From contig NC_016132.3 of assembly GCF_000005505.3 (NCBI RefSeq), forward strand, positions 5,146,001 to 5,210,000: 64,000 nt of DNA, read 5' to 3'. Below, piece after piece: positions 20,820 to 32,002 of the stretch (the first letter of the stretch is position 1; each line of letters starts with the position of its first letter). Both the position numbers and the translations under genes were made by a program. This DNA is from Brachypodium distachyon. Taxonomy: Eukaryota; Streptophyta; Magnoliopsida; Poales; Poaceae. Under the pieces are notes generated by a model. That model saw only the letters and a list, made by a program, of their open reading frames with translations. It was not told the DNA's origin and did no database searches.

Positions 20820-23419
20820 TTATTCAGTTGGCTCCCCCCACATCTTCATAAGGTACTTCTCGCAGCTGCTCCCCGTGATGTCTCGTGAGGACGCCATCCT
20901 GGCGATCCCCTGCTTCCTCCCGCCGTTGCCGCGCTTCAGGTTGTGCCGGTACTCGACGGCGATGTGCTCCAACACCTCGGCCTCGAACATGTTGATCCTC
21001 ACCCTGGGGCTCATCTGGTCCCGGACGTAGGCGAACGCGAGCTGGTCCCGCGGGTTGAACGCCTCTAGCTCGTTGAACAGCAGGCAGGAGAAGTGGTCGC
21101 TGGCCGAGCCGTGCCTCCTGATGATGATCGCCGTGTCCGGCACATCTGTGACACCGCCAAGGCAAACGACAAACGAATCAGAATCGAACGAGAAACGCAT
21201 GCAGAGGAAGCAATTCTGTCTCTTTCTCGATCGATTCTCAAGTGCATGCCTGAAGGATAGGGGAGCTTGCTGGGGGACCATGGCGAGAGGCCGTTGCGGC
21301 AGTAGGTCTCCATCTGCGCCCGGATGGCGTCGGCGTCGCCCCATTTATGCCACCGCGCCGTGGCGATGGCCTCCTCCATGGTGTGGAGGTTGAACGGGTG
21401 CTTGGAGACGGCCATGTCGGCGCCCTGCTTGCCCAGGAGGAGCAGCGAGTGCACCAGCAGCAGCGGGTCCACCGTCAGCTGCATCTTCCCGTCCACCCAC
21501 ACGCTGAACCTGGCGTTGGGGAACAGCCTGTGCAGCAGGTGCTTCACCACGACGCCGTTCATGGCGGGGCTCTCGTAGGGGAGCTTTTCCTGCTGCAGCT
21601 TCACCACGCGCCACGCGCCGACGACCGTGCTGGACGGTGCGAGAGGGTCGTCTGGTTTCAGGATGCCGTGGCTAGTGAGGACCCCGTGGGTACGGTCGTC
21701 GACGAACATGAAGAAGCAAGCCGTCTTGAGCGTCGCGGAGCCGAGCCCCTTGGGCTGCCGGACCTTGTCGTGGTCGTTCAGGATCGCCGAGGCCACCACC
21801 ACGCCTCTGCAGCTCTCCATGGCCAGTCTGTCTGAAACAAATCATCAACGTTGAAGTAGCACACTTTGGGAGTATTGCTTATTTGCTTTCTGAAATTGAA
21901 AATCAGAAGGAAATTGAGATGTAAATCAGAATTGTTTTGACTCTTAGATCGTTGCAAGACATCTTTTTTATTCGGAACCGTCGCAACACATTTTTCAATG
22001 GCATGGAGGTGCTTTCATTCACGCACGTAACAGACCAAATTTCGCTCTTTTAGCGGAAACTCCAACTTTTTAAGGGATCTGGAATCAAAAAAGAAAGAAA
22101 AGAGAACCAGGAAAAGAGATCATAATTATCCTTTAAAACAAGGAAAATCAAGAAAATTCACATGTAGTACTAAGGAATATGCATATCAAGAAAATCAAAA
22201 TTGGTGGATTTTCTGGTGTGAGGATTTCTATTTTTCTACATTTTTCCTTAACTGCTCCAGATATTTCTGGTTACTTTGCATGGTGAATGGCTACCACGTG
22301 TGCGAAATCATTGGCAGTGACATGTTATTTAAAGAACTTTGCAATCTTTTGAGGGACGAAACCTGTATCATTTACTAAACACATTTGAGGCTCAAACTTG
22401 TCTGATTACAAAAGACCACATGATGCGTTAATGCAGTTGACTTGTAGGGCAAAAAGAAAAAAAAACATGAAAACAAAACGAATGGTGTATGCTATGCGCC
22501 TCGAGGGATTATCATGAATCATGGAGAGAAATATTGCGCTACAAGGACATTCCGAATAATTATTACTCCGTAATATATACCCCTCCGTCCCATATTAAAT
22601 GTCAAAATATTACATGTATCTAGATGTTTTTTAGTTATAGATACATCTATGTTTAAGAAAATTTGAGACATGTAATATGGGACGGAGGGAGTGTGCAAAT
22701 GTTAATGAGGTGGAAGAGCTCACCTGCTTGTGTCACGGGGAACTCCTTGAAGAACCCACAGGGGATTTCCACCGCACCGTCCGTGCGACCGAAGAACGAT
22801 CTCCGTTCCTCGGTGGACAGATTTCCGGCAAACGAGCCCTTCCTGCCGTTCTGGTACCGCAACGCGGGGGACGCCGAGAGGTTGCCGCGGCAGAGGCCAT
22901 TGATCCCTTCCAAAACAGTCCTGTAGTCTGCTCCAAGAAGCAAAGATTCGCGGATCACTTTTCCAGATCAACATGATCGATCCGTCAGAAACGGAATGAA
23001 ACAGTACCACCGTCTTTCTTGCTCGCATACGTACGTCAATAGATTAGAAATGTAGTAAAAGGAAAGGAACAACAAGTCCAAAATGGAAGATGGAGAAAAG
23101 GTGAAGGAGCCACCAAGAGACGAGGAGGGGGACCTGAGAAGACGGCGGGGTCGGAGCAGAGCGCGCGCGGGGCGGGGAGCGCGTGCTTGTGCTCGCCGTA
23201 GTCGCGCGGGTAGTGGAAGAGCTTCGTCTTCGTCGTCGTCGAGGAGGAGGCGGAGGAGGAAGAAGGGATGAGGAGGTGGAGGAGAGGGCAGCGGGAGGGG
23301 TCGGAGAAGGAGACGTAGAGCGCGAGCGGGAGCGTGGTGAGGAGGTAGAGCAGGGAGAGGCAGAGCAGCTTGGACTGCAGCAACGGGGGACTCCGCACCC
23401 GCATCCGCAACCACCCCAT
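20820..23419 (-). CDS. DUF616 family protein (TOD1/MUCI70-like), 4 exons
   Basis: Exons 23134-23419, 22724-22927, 21250-21831 and 20820-21145 encode 465 residues. Residues about 14-38 form a single hydrophobic anchor after a short basic N-terminus, as in type II Golgi proteins. The DUF616 domain (about 160-450) shows FVDDRT (206-211), GAWRVV, HRLFPNARFSVWVDGKMQL with VWVDGK at 274-279, and FNPRDQLAFAYVRD near the end. Plant members include TOD1, reported as an alkaline ceramidase, and MUCI70, linked to cell-wall polysaccharide synthesis, so the activity here is open. The third intron begins GC instead of GT (tcag|gcatgc), forced by the conserved SDVPDTAIIIR junction. Introns 1 and 3 are 206 and 104 bp; a Stowaway MITE sits in the 892-bp intron 2. 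A broken copy of its 3' end lies at 12160-12445. Confidence 0.88.
22580..22691. repeat. Stowaway MITE in intron 2 of the DUF616 gene
   Basis: Terminal inverted repeats cccctccgtcccatatta and its complement at the right end enclose about 112 bp of AT-rich foldback sequence, next to a TA dinucleotide on the left. Confidence 0.85.
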
Positions 23420-24650
23420 CGCGTCTCAGATCACATCACTTGCTATGCCTTGCCTTGGCAACGGGCGCGCGGGTAGAGTGGCGGGTCGCACGCTGCAACC
23501 GCTACGAGTGCACCGGGAGCGTGGCGTGTGGTTGTTTTGACCTTTTGAGTCATGATCGGATCGTGTGCGTGTATAACGGAGGGGGAAAAAGAACGAGGTT
23601 CCGTCAGTCCTCCCCGCGATCCTTGCGTTGCGGAGGGGTTCAAATTAGGGGTACAACAAGCTACAAGCCGCGCGGGCCTGCCCTCTCCGCGGGCACAAGC
23701 GGCTATGCCCGCATGCAACGGCCAGCGACGAGCCGCATAATCCTGCAAGAATTGCGGTGAGTCGGTGACGGTGGTCCTAGAGGCTAGAGCAAGAGGCCAG
23801 TCGTTGAAGTGGCTGTTCCTCCACGGCCTCCCCTGCTTTGACCACGAGCTATTGCACTGCCGCCGGGCGCCAGCGTCCAGTGATGGATTTCACATTTATT
23901 TCAGCGATTAGCTGAATCACGAGAGGAATTATTTGTCGGGTCTTAATGTTCTGATACGAAGAACTTTTCAGAGTGGATTCGCGTTGCCGATGGGGCGGTT
24001 TTGCCATGTTTTCGTCACTTCATGCAAGCTAACAGCTCTGCCTATATTTGATGAACCTTCCACTTGCTGAGTCCGAACCCTGAATCAAGTGAATAAACAA
24101 TCATTGAGACTAGAGACATAAGGACTACAGTGCTGTAGTTCGGAGCGTGCAGAAGGCAGAGAGGGTCAACTGTGATAAGGTTACCAGATCTGCTCTTCCA
24201 TTCTGCCTCGGCTACACCCCCTCTCTTTTCTTCGGAAATGGCCTCGACTGTAGTATCCAATCATAAATCATTCAACCATAGTTTAGTTAAACGATTGGGA
24301 GGAATTCAACGTCGCCAAACATAGTACGATCGATACGAAATCAGTGATTCGGCCACCTCTGTTCGATTCTTCCCGTGTGTTCAGTTGCAACGAATAGCAG
24401 CAGTGGCAGTGTGATGGTCGAGGGACGTCATAGGATACGTATCATCAGAAAAAGCTTCCCAAATCTTATTTGAAAACTAAACAAAACATGCAGATCAATT
24501 TACCGCGAGCCTGGTGACCAAGTTGCAAACATTTCCCCCCAAAAGATGCACTTTATTTACTCGCAGTTTTTAAGCTAAACATTATTCGTCGCCTCAGGAG
24601 CTTAAAGATCATGCCACTCTAATTTGTGCAGCAGCTAGCTAGCTCACACA
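23420..24650. other. DUF616 upstream region and intergenic
   Basis: Should hold the promoter and 5' UTR of the DUF616 gene (about 23420-23760, GC-rich) and the 3' UTR of the SOUL gene at its right end. No coding region is supported. Confidence 0.4.
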
Positions 24651-25436
24651 TTACATGTCAGAAGATGCGTCGTTGCCGTCGAAGAGCATCCATATCTCGT
24701 TGACCCTGCCGCTGAACTCGAAGGGCGAGTTGTACTGCGCCACGGTGTACGCGGTCGCCGCGTCGGCCCTGCGGCCGTCGGACACGGGGGCGGCCCACCT
24801 GGTCCCCTGCAGGCTGGCGTCGAGCATCGCGGCCTGCTCGCCGACGTCGGAGTCGGCCACGAAGCCGCCGAACCGGCGCACGGCGGCGTACCTGGCGCCG
24901 GCCCACCTCTGCACGCTCAGGCCCTCGGCCGGCGGCGGGTCCGCCTGGTTCTTCTCCGGCACGTAGAAGCTGACGACGAAGGAGGAGGCGCAGAAGGGCC
25001 CGTCGCTGGGTGACACCCGCGTCAGCACCGGCGCCGTCATCTCGATCGTCGCGTTGTACGCGTTCTTCCCCTGGATGTACTTGAAAAGCCTGGCCCAGAG
25101 AAAAAGACAACAGGTGTTCAGCTCAGGCCCATGGTGAATTAAGCCCAGCCCAAGAAGTTCCAGGTTGTGACATGGCAACAATGGTGGGAGGGAGAGGCGG
25201 CGTGCTGCTTACTGGAGGAAGCCGGAGCGGGTGGCGGCGACCAAGGAGATGTCCTCGATGGGCGCGGTGGAGGCCCACATGGCGTCCTTGTACCGCCGGA
25301 TCTCGAACCCGTTGGCGGCGTCGACCACGTCGTACGCCGGGCACTCGCTGCGCTCGCACGACGGCGGCACGGCCGCGCCGGCGGCAAGCAGGGCGGCCGC
25401 GGCGATCAGGAGGAACATGCCGCTCCGCCTCGCCAT
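24651..25436 (-). CDS. SOUL-family heme-binding protein, secreted, 2 exons
   Basis: Exons 25213-25436 and 24651-25089 join with a 123-bp GT-AG intron to give 220 residues. The first 21 or so residues (MARRSGMFLLIAAAALLAAG) are a clear signal peptide, followed by a CERSECPAYDVV segment. The SOUL/HBP fold follows: GFEIRRYKDAMWAST, SGFLQLFKYIQGKN, EMTAPVLTRV, FYVPEKNQ and the C-terminal TAYTVAQYNSPFEFSGRVNEIW. Length is normal for plant SOUL proteins (about 215-225). Relatives bind heme or other tetrapyrroles; the natural ligand of the secreted group is not settled. A TATTTAT box lies on the minus strand at about 25534-25541, about 100 nt upstream of the ATG. Confidence 0.92.
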
Positions 25437-26469
25437 AGTTTGTTTATCTCCCTCGCTTGCAGAGCTGAAGGCTGTGGAGCGGAGCGGGTTGTGATTGAAT
25501 TTGTGGGGTTCTGGGTATCGATTGGTTGGTGGGATAAATACACGCTTCGGCACAGGACGGTCGCGGCGGCGGTGCTTCCACGTCGATGGGGTTCAAGCAC
25601 TTGGCCTTCATCGTTCGAGTTTGGGGATTGAGACTGCGAAGCGTGGAGGGGAAACACAACCGTAGAGAGCAGAAACATCTCGCCACCGTTTGGCTGTTTC
25701 TGAGATTTCCTCCGTGAAGCCGTGATGGTCGGGTTTCTGCGTACGGCGTACACATCCGCACCGTATTCACTGAATTCTGTAGATCATCATGCATGACGGG
25801 ACGAATTCGTTCTTCTTTGCTACTCTACCTTTGGATTTCTCTGAAATTTGAGGATGCTAGAGACATTCGAGCGAATTGCTTTAGAATCGGACGTACTAGC
25901 GTAGATTCAACTGGACAAGTTGTGCAGTGAACAAAAGAAACTGGTGCACGTAGCCTTCACTGGAATTCTGTGTAGCCATCAGATGATTAAAGCTTCTGAA
26001 AACGAATTGACGAATTCTGCATCGTCAGTCGTCACACCGTTGAAGAATCAGTTTACCTCGGCTGAAGAATCAATTTTACAACGGACCAGGAGTTTTCTTT
26101 TTTTCTTTTTCCTTTTTCTTTCCTTAACAGCGCAGCGCGGCCAGGAACATTCTCGACTTCTCGACTTCACCAACGAATGTGCCTGACTGCCTGTGTGGGG
26201 CATCCAAACAAACCCCCTCGGTAAGTAACATCGGTGTCGCTGGGAGTATAATATCAATGTTTACACGCTTGCCGGTCAAAGCGAAGTTGCTTGCTCAACT
26301 CGGCTTGAAATGTAAAAAAACCCATTACTTTTGGTGCTCAACATCAGGTCTGTTCTTGCTAAGCAAAAAGATCTTCACACCTACTAATCTGACAGCAATC
26401 GTGGCGAAAGATCTCGGGCGGTTATCGTGCAGAAAGGATTAATTTTGGCTGTAGGTCTTATCAAAATTG
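25437..26469. other. SOUL promoter and intergenic
   Basis: The first 300 bp are GC-rich and act as the likely promoter/5' UTR of the SOUL gene. Further on, AT-rich sequence without a supported gene. Confidence 0.4.
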
Positions 26470-26555
26470 TACTCACTTCGATTCTAAATTTTTATCATGG
26501 TTTTAGTTCAAATTTATACTAAAATCACATAAAAAATTTAGAATCAGATGGAGTA
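26470..26555. repeat. Short Stowaway-like MITE
   Basis: ctcacttcgattctaaattt and its near complement aaatttagaatcagatggag form terminal inverted repeats, flanked by TA on both sides; 86 bp in all including the TA pair. A half copy of the same family lies at about 29126-29175. Confidence 0.7.
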
Positions 26556-27105
26556 CGTAAAGCCTCGTTTAGTCATCCTAAGACCCTTTTCGTTTGAGGC
26601 GAGCTAGCACACTGCATTAACTTTTTTTTTGAGAATAGCACACTGCATTAACTGGTCGACAACTATACTTATCTGACTACTGTATGTGACTTCACTCACA
26701 GACCTGTATTAACTGGGCTGATAGCTGTACTTATCTACCCATACGTGACATCACTTAAAAATACAGAGAAGCGAGCAACTGTCCCTGTGGGCTGTGGGCC
26801 TGTGTCTGGAAAGGGGAAAGGCGGAGAGGAACTTTTGAAGCCCAGAATAAAATCTGAAACACGTAGTCACGTACCCCTCGTGACACCAAAAGATTCACAC
26901 GATCGCTTCACGCTTCTTTGGTACACAGCACATAAAAATAAGCAGCTGACGATTTATATGATACAGCCCTCGGCAACCCAGCGGAGCCGAGTAGTATTAC
27001 AGACTTAATAATTGTTTATTACGAACAGTTTTACCGGAATAGTAGTAGCAATTGAGAAAGCATAAACATGGAGCACTCTTTCAACCTTCGCAGACGTGGG
27101 CCTCC

Positions 27106-27600
27106 TTACTTGGCGACGGCGGTCTCGCTGCCGTTGGCGGCGGCGGGGGCCTTGGCCTTGCCGTCGGCGGCGGCGCCCTCCTTGGCGAAGGCGGAGACGG
27201 GGTAGGTCCTGCCGAGGCCGGAGGGCGTCTTGAAGGTGATCTTGGAGCGGTCGTCCTTGTCGATGTACATGTCGCAGAGCGAGACCCAGATGAGGAGCTC
27301 CTTGGTCTTGACCCCGGTCATGCGCTTCATCTTGCGGTCCTCGACGTAGGCGGTGACCTCGGCGGCGTACGAGACCTGGCGGCCGATCTGCTTGAAGGTG
27401 TGCGTGAGCGCCTTCTTCTGGCGGAGCCACACGAAGCCCGTGGCGCGGTTGTAGCCGACCTCCTCCATCTCCGCCAGCGGCAGCAGGCCCAGCGGCATGT
27501 TGGTCTCCGCCAGCAGCTCCACCGACTTCTCCTGGCACAGCGCCGCGCCGCGGTACACCTCGGCGCCCTCCCTGTTCGCCTCGATCGCCTGAGACCCCAT
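27106..27600 (-). CDS. DUF538 family protein
   Basis: A single-exon gene for 164 residues, the normal size of short, signal-less DUF538 proteins. The family core is visible: LPLAEMEEVGYNRATGFVWL, FKQIGRQVSYAAEVTAYVED, MKRMTGVKTKELLIWVSLCD and FKTPSGLGRTYPVSAF. The C-terminus is an Ala/Lys/Gly-rich tail. There is no signal peptide, so it should be cytosolic. DUF538 proteins are a plant family linked in the literature to stress responses; the biochemical role is not established. The start is the first ATG of the frame, 150 nt downstream of a TATAAAA box. Confidence 0.9.
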   Translation of the reverse strand: MGSQAIEANREGAEVYRGAALCQEKSVELLAETNMPLGLLPLAEMEEVGYNRATGFVWLRQKKALTHTFKQIGRQVSYAAEVTAYVEDRKMKRMTGVKTKELLIWVSLCDMYIDKDDRSKITFKTPSGLGRTYPVSAFAKEGAAADGKAKAPAAANGSETAVAK

Positions 27601-27749
27601 CTCGGTTTGGTTGGCTGGCTGGATCCCCTCGAAAGTAAGCTCAGATTTAACTCGAGCTCGACTTCGGTTGCCGGGGCTTTTTTTGGGTCTAGCGAGATTT
27701 GACGGCTTGTGGTGGTTTGTGGGATTGGGGAAGCTGGGGGAGAGGCGGA

Positions 27750-27756
27750 TTTTATA
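27750..27756 (-). promoter_or_regulatory. TATA box of the DUF538 gene
   Basis: TATAAAA on the minus strand (tcctataaaatcc), 150 nt upstream of the ATG, in a C/T-rich setting typical of grass core promoters. Confidence 0.6.
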
Positions 27757-29986
27757 GGAGGAAGTTGGATTGGTGCTTCCCGTTCCGGGATGAATAGAAG
27801 AAGGCGGAGTCGGGGAGGAAGACGGTTGGGAGGGGGATTTAAGGCGAGGGTTTATTAATGGCGCGGGGTGTTGGGCATGTGGGGGTTGGGTTGGGTCTCT
27901 CTCAGGCCGGGTCGGTCTCCAACTCTCCGACGCGTGCGGCGGAGGTGGATGGATGCAGGTGCGGGAGAGGGTTTGATTACCGGAGACTTTGGAGTCCAGG
28001 GTTAGTTTGTCCGCCGCGTACGGTCGAATCGGCTTGTTAACCGTGCAAGCCTATTTAAACGAGTGACCGGGAAGGGCAACTGTACGAGATTACGAGTTAG
28101 TTGGGTGTCGCAAGCACGCCGCTGTTCTTTCTTAATGAACGCCACGATCAGGGCTTGTCCCCTCAAATGAATTTGCCTCTTTTATTTAGTTTAAAATAAA
28201 AAAGAATTTGCCTTTCTTAGGAGCTGCTAATTTGGGGTGTGGCATTCTCCTGCTATGGATAGACTGTGATCGCTGGAGCTCTGAACAAAAAAAATACTCC
28301 GAGGACAAACTTGCGAATTAAACAACAAACTCTCACAATTCGAACATGAACTTTACACAAAATTTGGATTCTCGGATCGGATACACGATGAGCTTTCGGA
28401 TTTAAACACAATCTTTTCACAATGTTACTCCCACCAATAAAAGGCCAGAAGCCAGCTTGAGTTTGCCATCTGAACAAGAATGTCGCGAAGTTGTTTAGGT
28501 TATGTTTCTCTCTTTTTTTTTAACGTGTTTAGGTTATGCTTCTGCCATGAGGACATAATATTCTTCAACAGTATTAAGATCTTAATTGGTTGTAGCGGTT
28601 CAACAACCCCGCGCCAACATTAACATTGAGATGAAAACAAATAAGAAATGTTTGATCCGAGATAATAAATCCTTTTTTCATTGAAAAAAGGAATATTTCG
28701 GCTTCATTAACGAAACCACATAAATGGTCTACAAGGTCTTAAGACAAAAATTCTATGTCCCAACAGATGATAAATTATATAGTGAATCATTCTACTCCAA
28801 GTATTTTCTCAAAGTGTGGTTAATGTATTTTTATAGAAGCGCACGTGTAATGTACTAGTTTCAGTAAAAATAAAGATGTCAACTGATGGAAAGTAGTCTG
28901 TCAACCATCTTCTCCATTTTCTTATATGGAAGTCATTATGGTAAAACTTTAGAAAACGTGGATCAAGATAAAGATGGCTAGATAGGCTGGGACGATCTAA
29001 AATATTCTTGGATGCATGCATGAATAGACAGTCATGAGCGTGGAATTTTGCTACTATAGCGAAATACTTCCTCCTTTTTAGTTGATTAAGCTCATCTTCA
29101 AAATCAGGATATCATAATTTGCTACTACCTCCGATTCTAAATTTCTAAAATTTTGGCATGGTTTTAGTGTAGGGACTAGATGCGTCTTGGACTTTGCATC
29201 TCCGCATGCTGGTTTTTTTCTCGACTGATGCAAGAAGGGCGATGTTTGTCTGATCCCATCCATGACCCCTTCAACCTCAAAGGTTGTGTTTGCTCTAGTT
29301 CTATCTTGGTTATGGTGTTTTTCAAGACGAGCCCAATAAACAAACAAGGGAAGGGAATACAAGCTAAAAAAAAAGGGGAAGGAATAGTTTCCATGATCGA
29401 TGGCCAGTAGCGACTGGGGATCAATCACGCGCCTGATAGTCACAACTACCCGATTCAATGTGCAATTTCCTTGAAACAAGTACGAGATGGTGCTGGTGGT
29501 ACTGCTCAACAGTTGGCAACTCTGAATTCTGGGGTTCATGCACTCAAAACCGTTTTTCGTGTGGCTCTTGAGTCTGGACTCTGCGTGAATGCTCTCGTGT
29601 GGTTGGAAGTACACATATTTTCTCTACAGTGTTAATATTCATGTACGTAGTGCACTTTCTAAAATCTTATCGATGGCTTGCGTAGAAAACAAGAAGCGCA
29701 TGACGAAGCTGGTACAGACATGCATCACCACTTCACCATCGTGTCAAGCTTATCAGCGATTGCGAATTTGCGATGGGCTACCCGCTCGATCCGGATAGTT
29801 GATTTCCTATCTAACGGCCTAGCCTTCAAGTCCCGTGTGCTGCGCTGTGGGCTGTTCAGATTTGCACACCGCGGCTGCTCGCCCGCCAGCCGTTCTTCCC
29901 CGGTCCCCGCGACAGAACCTTCTAGAAACCCCCGGCAGCGGCGGCGCACCCGCGCCTACCTGCTAGCCCTAGAGTAGCAGCGGCGA
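27757..29986. other. Intergenic, no gene seen
   Basis: Left part is upstream sequence of the DUF538 gene. The rest is AT-rich with a half Stowaway-like MITE at about 29126-29175. Several ORFs are open but none has a recognisable domain. A GC-rich leader-like block begins near 29860. Confidence 0.4.
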
Positions 29987-30130
29987 ATGGCGGCCGCGGT
30001 CGAGGAGCGCATGGATTCGTTTTTCAAACAGGCGCGGGGGAGAGGGGGCTATTGGTGGGAGCACGTCGAGTTGGCTCCTGAAGTGTGGGGAGGTCTGGAG
30101 CTGGAAATGGCCCCATCTCGCTGCCACTGA
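29987..30130 (+). CDS. Possible short ORF or first exon, unidentified
   Basis: From ATGGCGGCCGCGGTCGAGG a frame is open for 47 codons to TGA, beginning MAAAVEERMDSFFKQ and containing YWWEHVELAPEVW. It follows a GC-rich leader and contains possible donor sites, so it could be the first exon of a gene whose later exons I could not find, or a truncated gene. The sequence reads protein-like but I do not recognise it. Confidence 0.25.
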   Translation: MAAAVEERMDSFFKQARGRGGYWWEHVELAPEVWGGLELEMAPSRCH

Positions 30131-30637
30131 TCTCGGATTCGACCTGTAATTTTGACAAGTCGATTTCCGTTGCGCTGTTCAAGTGGGCGCGTCGATCTGC
30201 GTCCGTCAGCGACTCTGGGCCAAAATTGAATGTGCAGTCCAGCTACTTGGTTCCAATTGGCCTCTTTCCGTGTCGGATTAGAGCTGTAAGTTTCTGCCTT
30301 AAACTGACTCGTTCGATGTGCTGAGTTGCAGGCTTATAGCTTCAGTTGATTACTTTGGTGAGTTGGACTAGCAATATTGATCTGTGTGATTTCATATAAA
30401 TTTAGTCATGTTCTAACAAAATGGTAGTCAAATAACTGTATGGTCTTTCACCTCATCAGGCTGGTTATGCTAATACAGAAATTAAACTTAACAGTTGTTT
30501 TTCCAAAGTACAGTAGCTACCTAGCTGCTGCTGTGAATCTGTGATATATACAGTGTCGACATGTGCCGGTGTCCTTTGATGATCTGATTCACGTGGGGCT
30601 GGCTATGGGAAAGGGCCAAAACCAATAATAAATAACC

Positions 30638-30967
30638 TTACAGCTCGTTTGGCACCCATCATTTGGGCCTGGAATTCTCGAATTCATTTTGAATTTCAGA
30701 AACCAACTTGTTTGGTTGGCATGGAATTGGCCACAGGACAGGAATTCAATCTCAAATTTCATGGAATCACCCTATAAGTAACCCCAATTCCTCTCTAAAA
30801 ACAATCATTTCTCTGGAATTGTCTCTCACTCTTCAAATCCATGTGGTAGACATACATGATTTTTGAACCCGGAATTCAAATTCAACCAAATGAAATCCTA
30901 TCAAAAAATGGATTTCTTTTCGTTTTTATCAAATGAAATGAAAGGATGGATGCTAAACGAGCTGTTA
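30638..30967. repeat. Tourist/PIF-like MITE with TTA target duplication
   Basis: cagctcgtttggcacccatc at the left end matches the complement of the right end (gatggatgctaaacgagctg), and tta flanks both sides (30638-30640, 30965-30967). The 330-bp unit has no ORF. A 3-bp TTA duplication points to the PIF/Harbinger superfamily. Confidence 0.75.
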
Positions 30968-32002
30968 GGGTCTTTGTGGCGGTGCTATGATCAGTTTGGA
31001 CTACTCCAAATGAAATGATTTTCCAACCAAAACTTTGTGCATCTCCTCTGCATGTTCTTTACGAAGAAATTTGCTTCTTGCTCAGTGGAAGGGACTGCTT
31101 TCTGCAAGAAAAGTGCTGGAGGCCATGACGGTGACAGGCCCTGGGCGGTGATAGCTAAACTTCAAGGGATGGCGTGCACAAGGCGCAGGGCGTAAGATAG
31201 TGTTGGCTTTAGTTTGCTCGATCAACTGTGATGTCTGTTGTTTTCCTTTTGCTGTATCACAGATTCAGGGTTTCGCTTCCTGGGTCTTCCCTGAACTTTC
31301 CTGTTTCCGCAACACACTGAACCTTTGTGTTTTCCAGTAAAGCAGGGATGAAAAGCCCTTTCTCATTTAAATAATCTTTGATATACAATGACTTCTTGCA
31401 ACTTCCAGAGTTTTTAATCTTTAAGGTTTTGTCTATAAGAAAAATCCCCAAAAATTAAGTAATTCTTACAACTTGAAATGTCAGTTTTTACCGTTGCTAA
31501 TATGTTGAAGAATTTGACCATATATTTATGATTATCATCTAAATAGTTGCTGTGATCTCAAAGCACAGAGGTTAATAACTTGAATGGGAGACTGCTTGTC
31601 ACTGTCTCAATCCCAGTACATGATCAACCTTCTAGCTAGAATTAATACCAGGTCCAACATGCAGTGCTTGTAATCGTTTTTCAAGGAGAGATGATATTCT
31701 CTCACTAGATTTATCTAGTCGACGCCTCCCTCCTCAAACATTTGGTCTGTAGACCAGATTTAAAACTTCTATGAAAAAAAGAGCAGATTTAAAACGTTTT
31801 CCATCACTTCTTCATATTTACATTCTAAAATAAACTGGAACTCCAATTAATTCCTGGTTGGCATTTTCTTCATGACTTCGTCAAGTTGCTCAGTTTGTTT
31901 GCTCAATCTAAAACTGGCAACTTTCTCAAATCCGAGCCCTACCGCACTCCCCAATCCCCATGCATTACTCTTTGTACAGTTTATGATTTTCAGCTTCCTT
32001 AA
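30968..32002. other. Intergenic and 3' UTR of the potassium channel gene
   Basis: AT-rich. A plus-strand stretch at about 31085-31193 is open without an ATG at its start and is unidentified. The last few hundred bases should include the channel's 3' UTR on the minus strand. Confidence 0.35.

Noticed and set aside
24658..25110. Arg-rich 150-codon minus ORF and overlapping frames
   Set aside because: Out-of-frame shadow of exon 2 of the SOUL gene.
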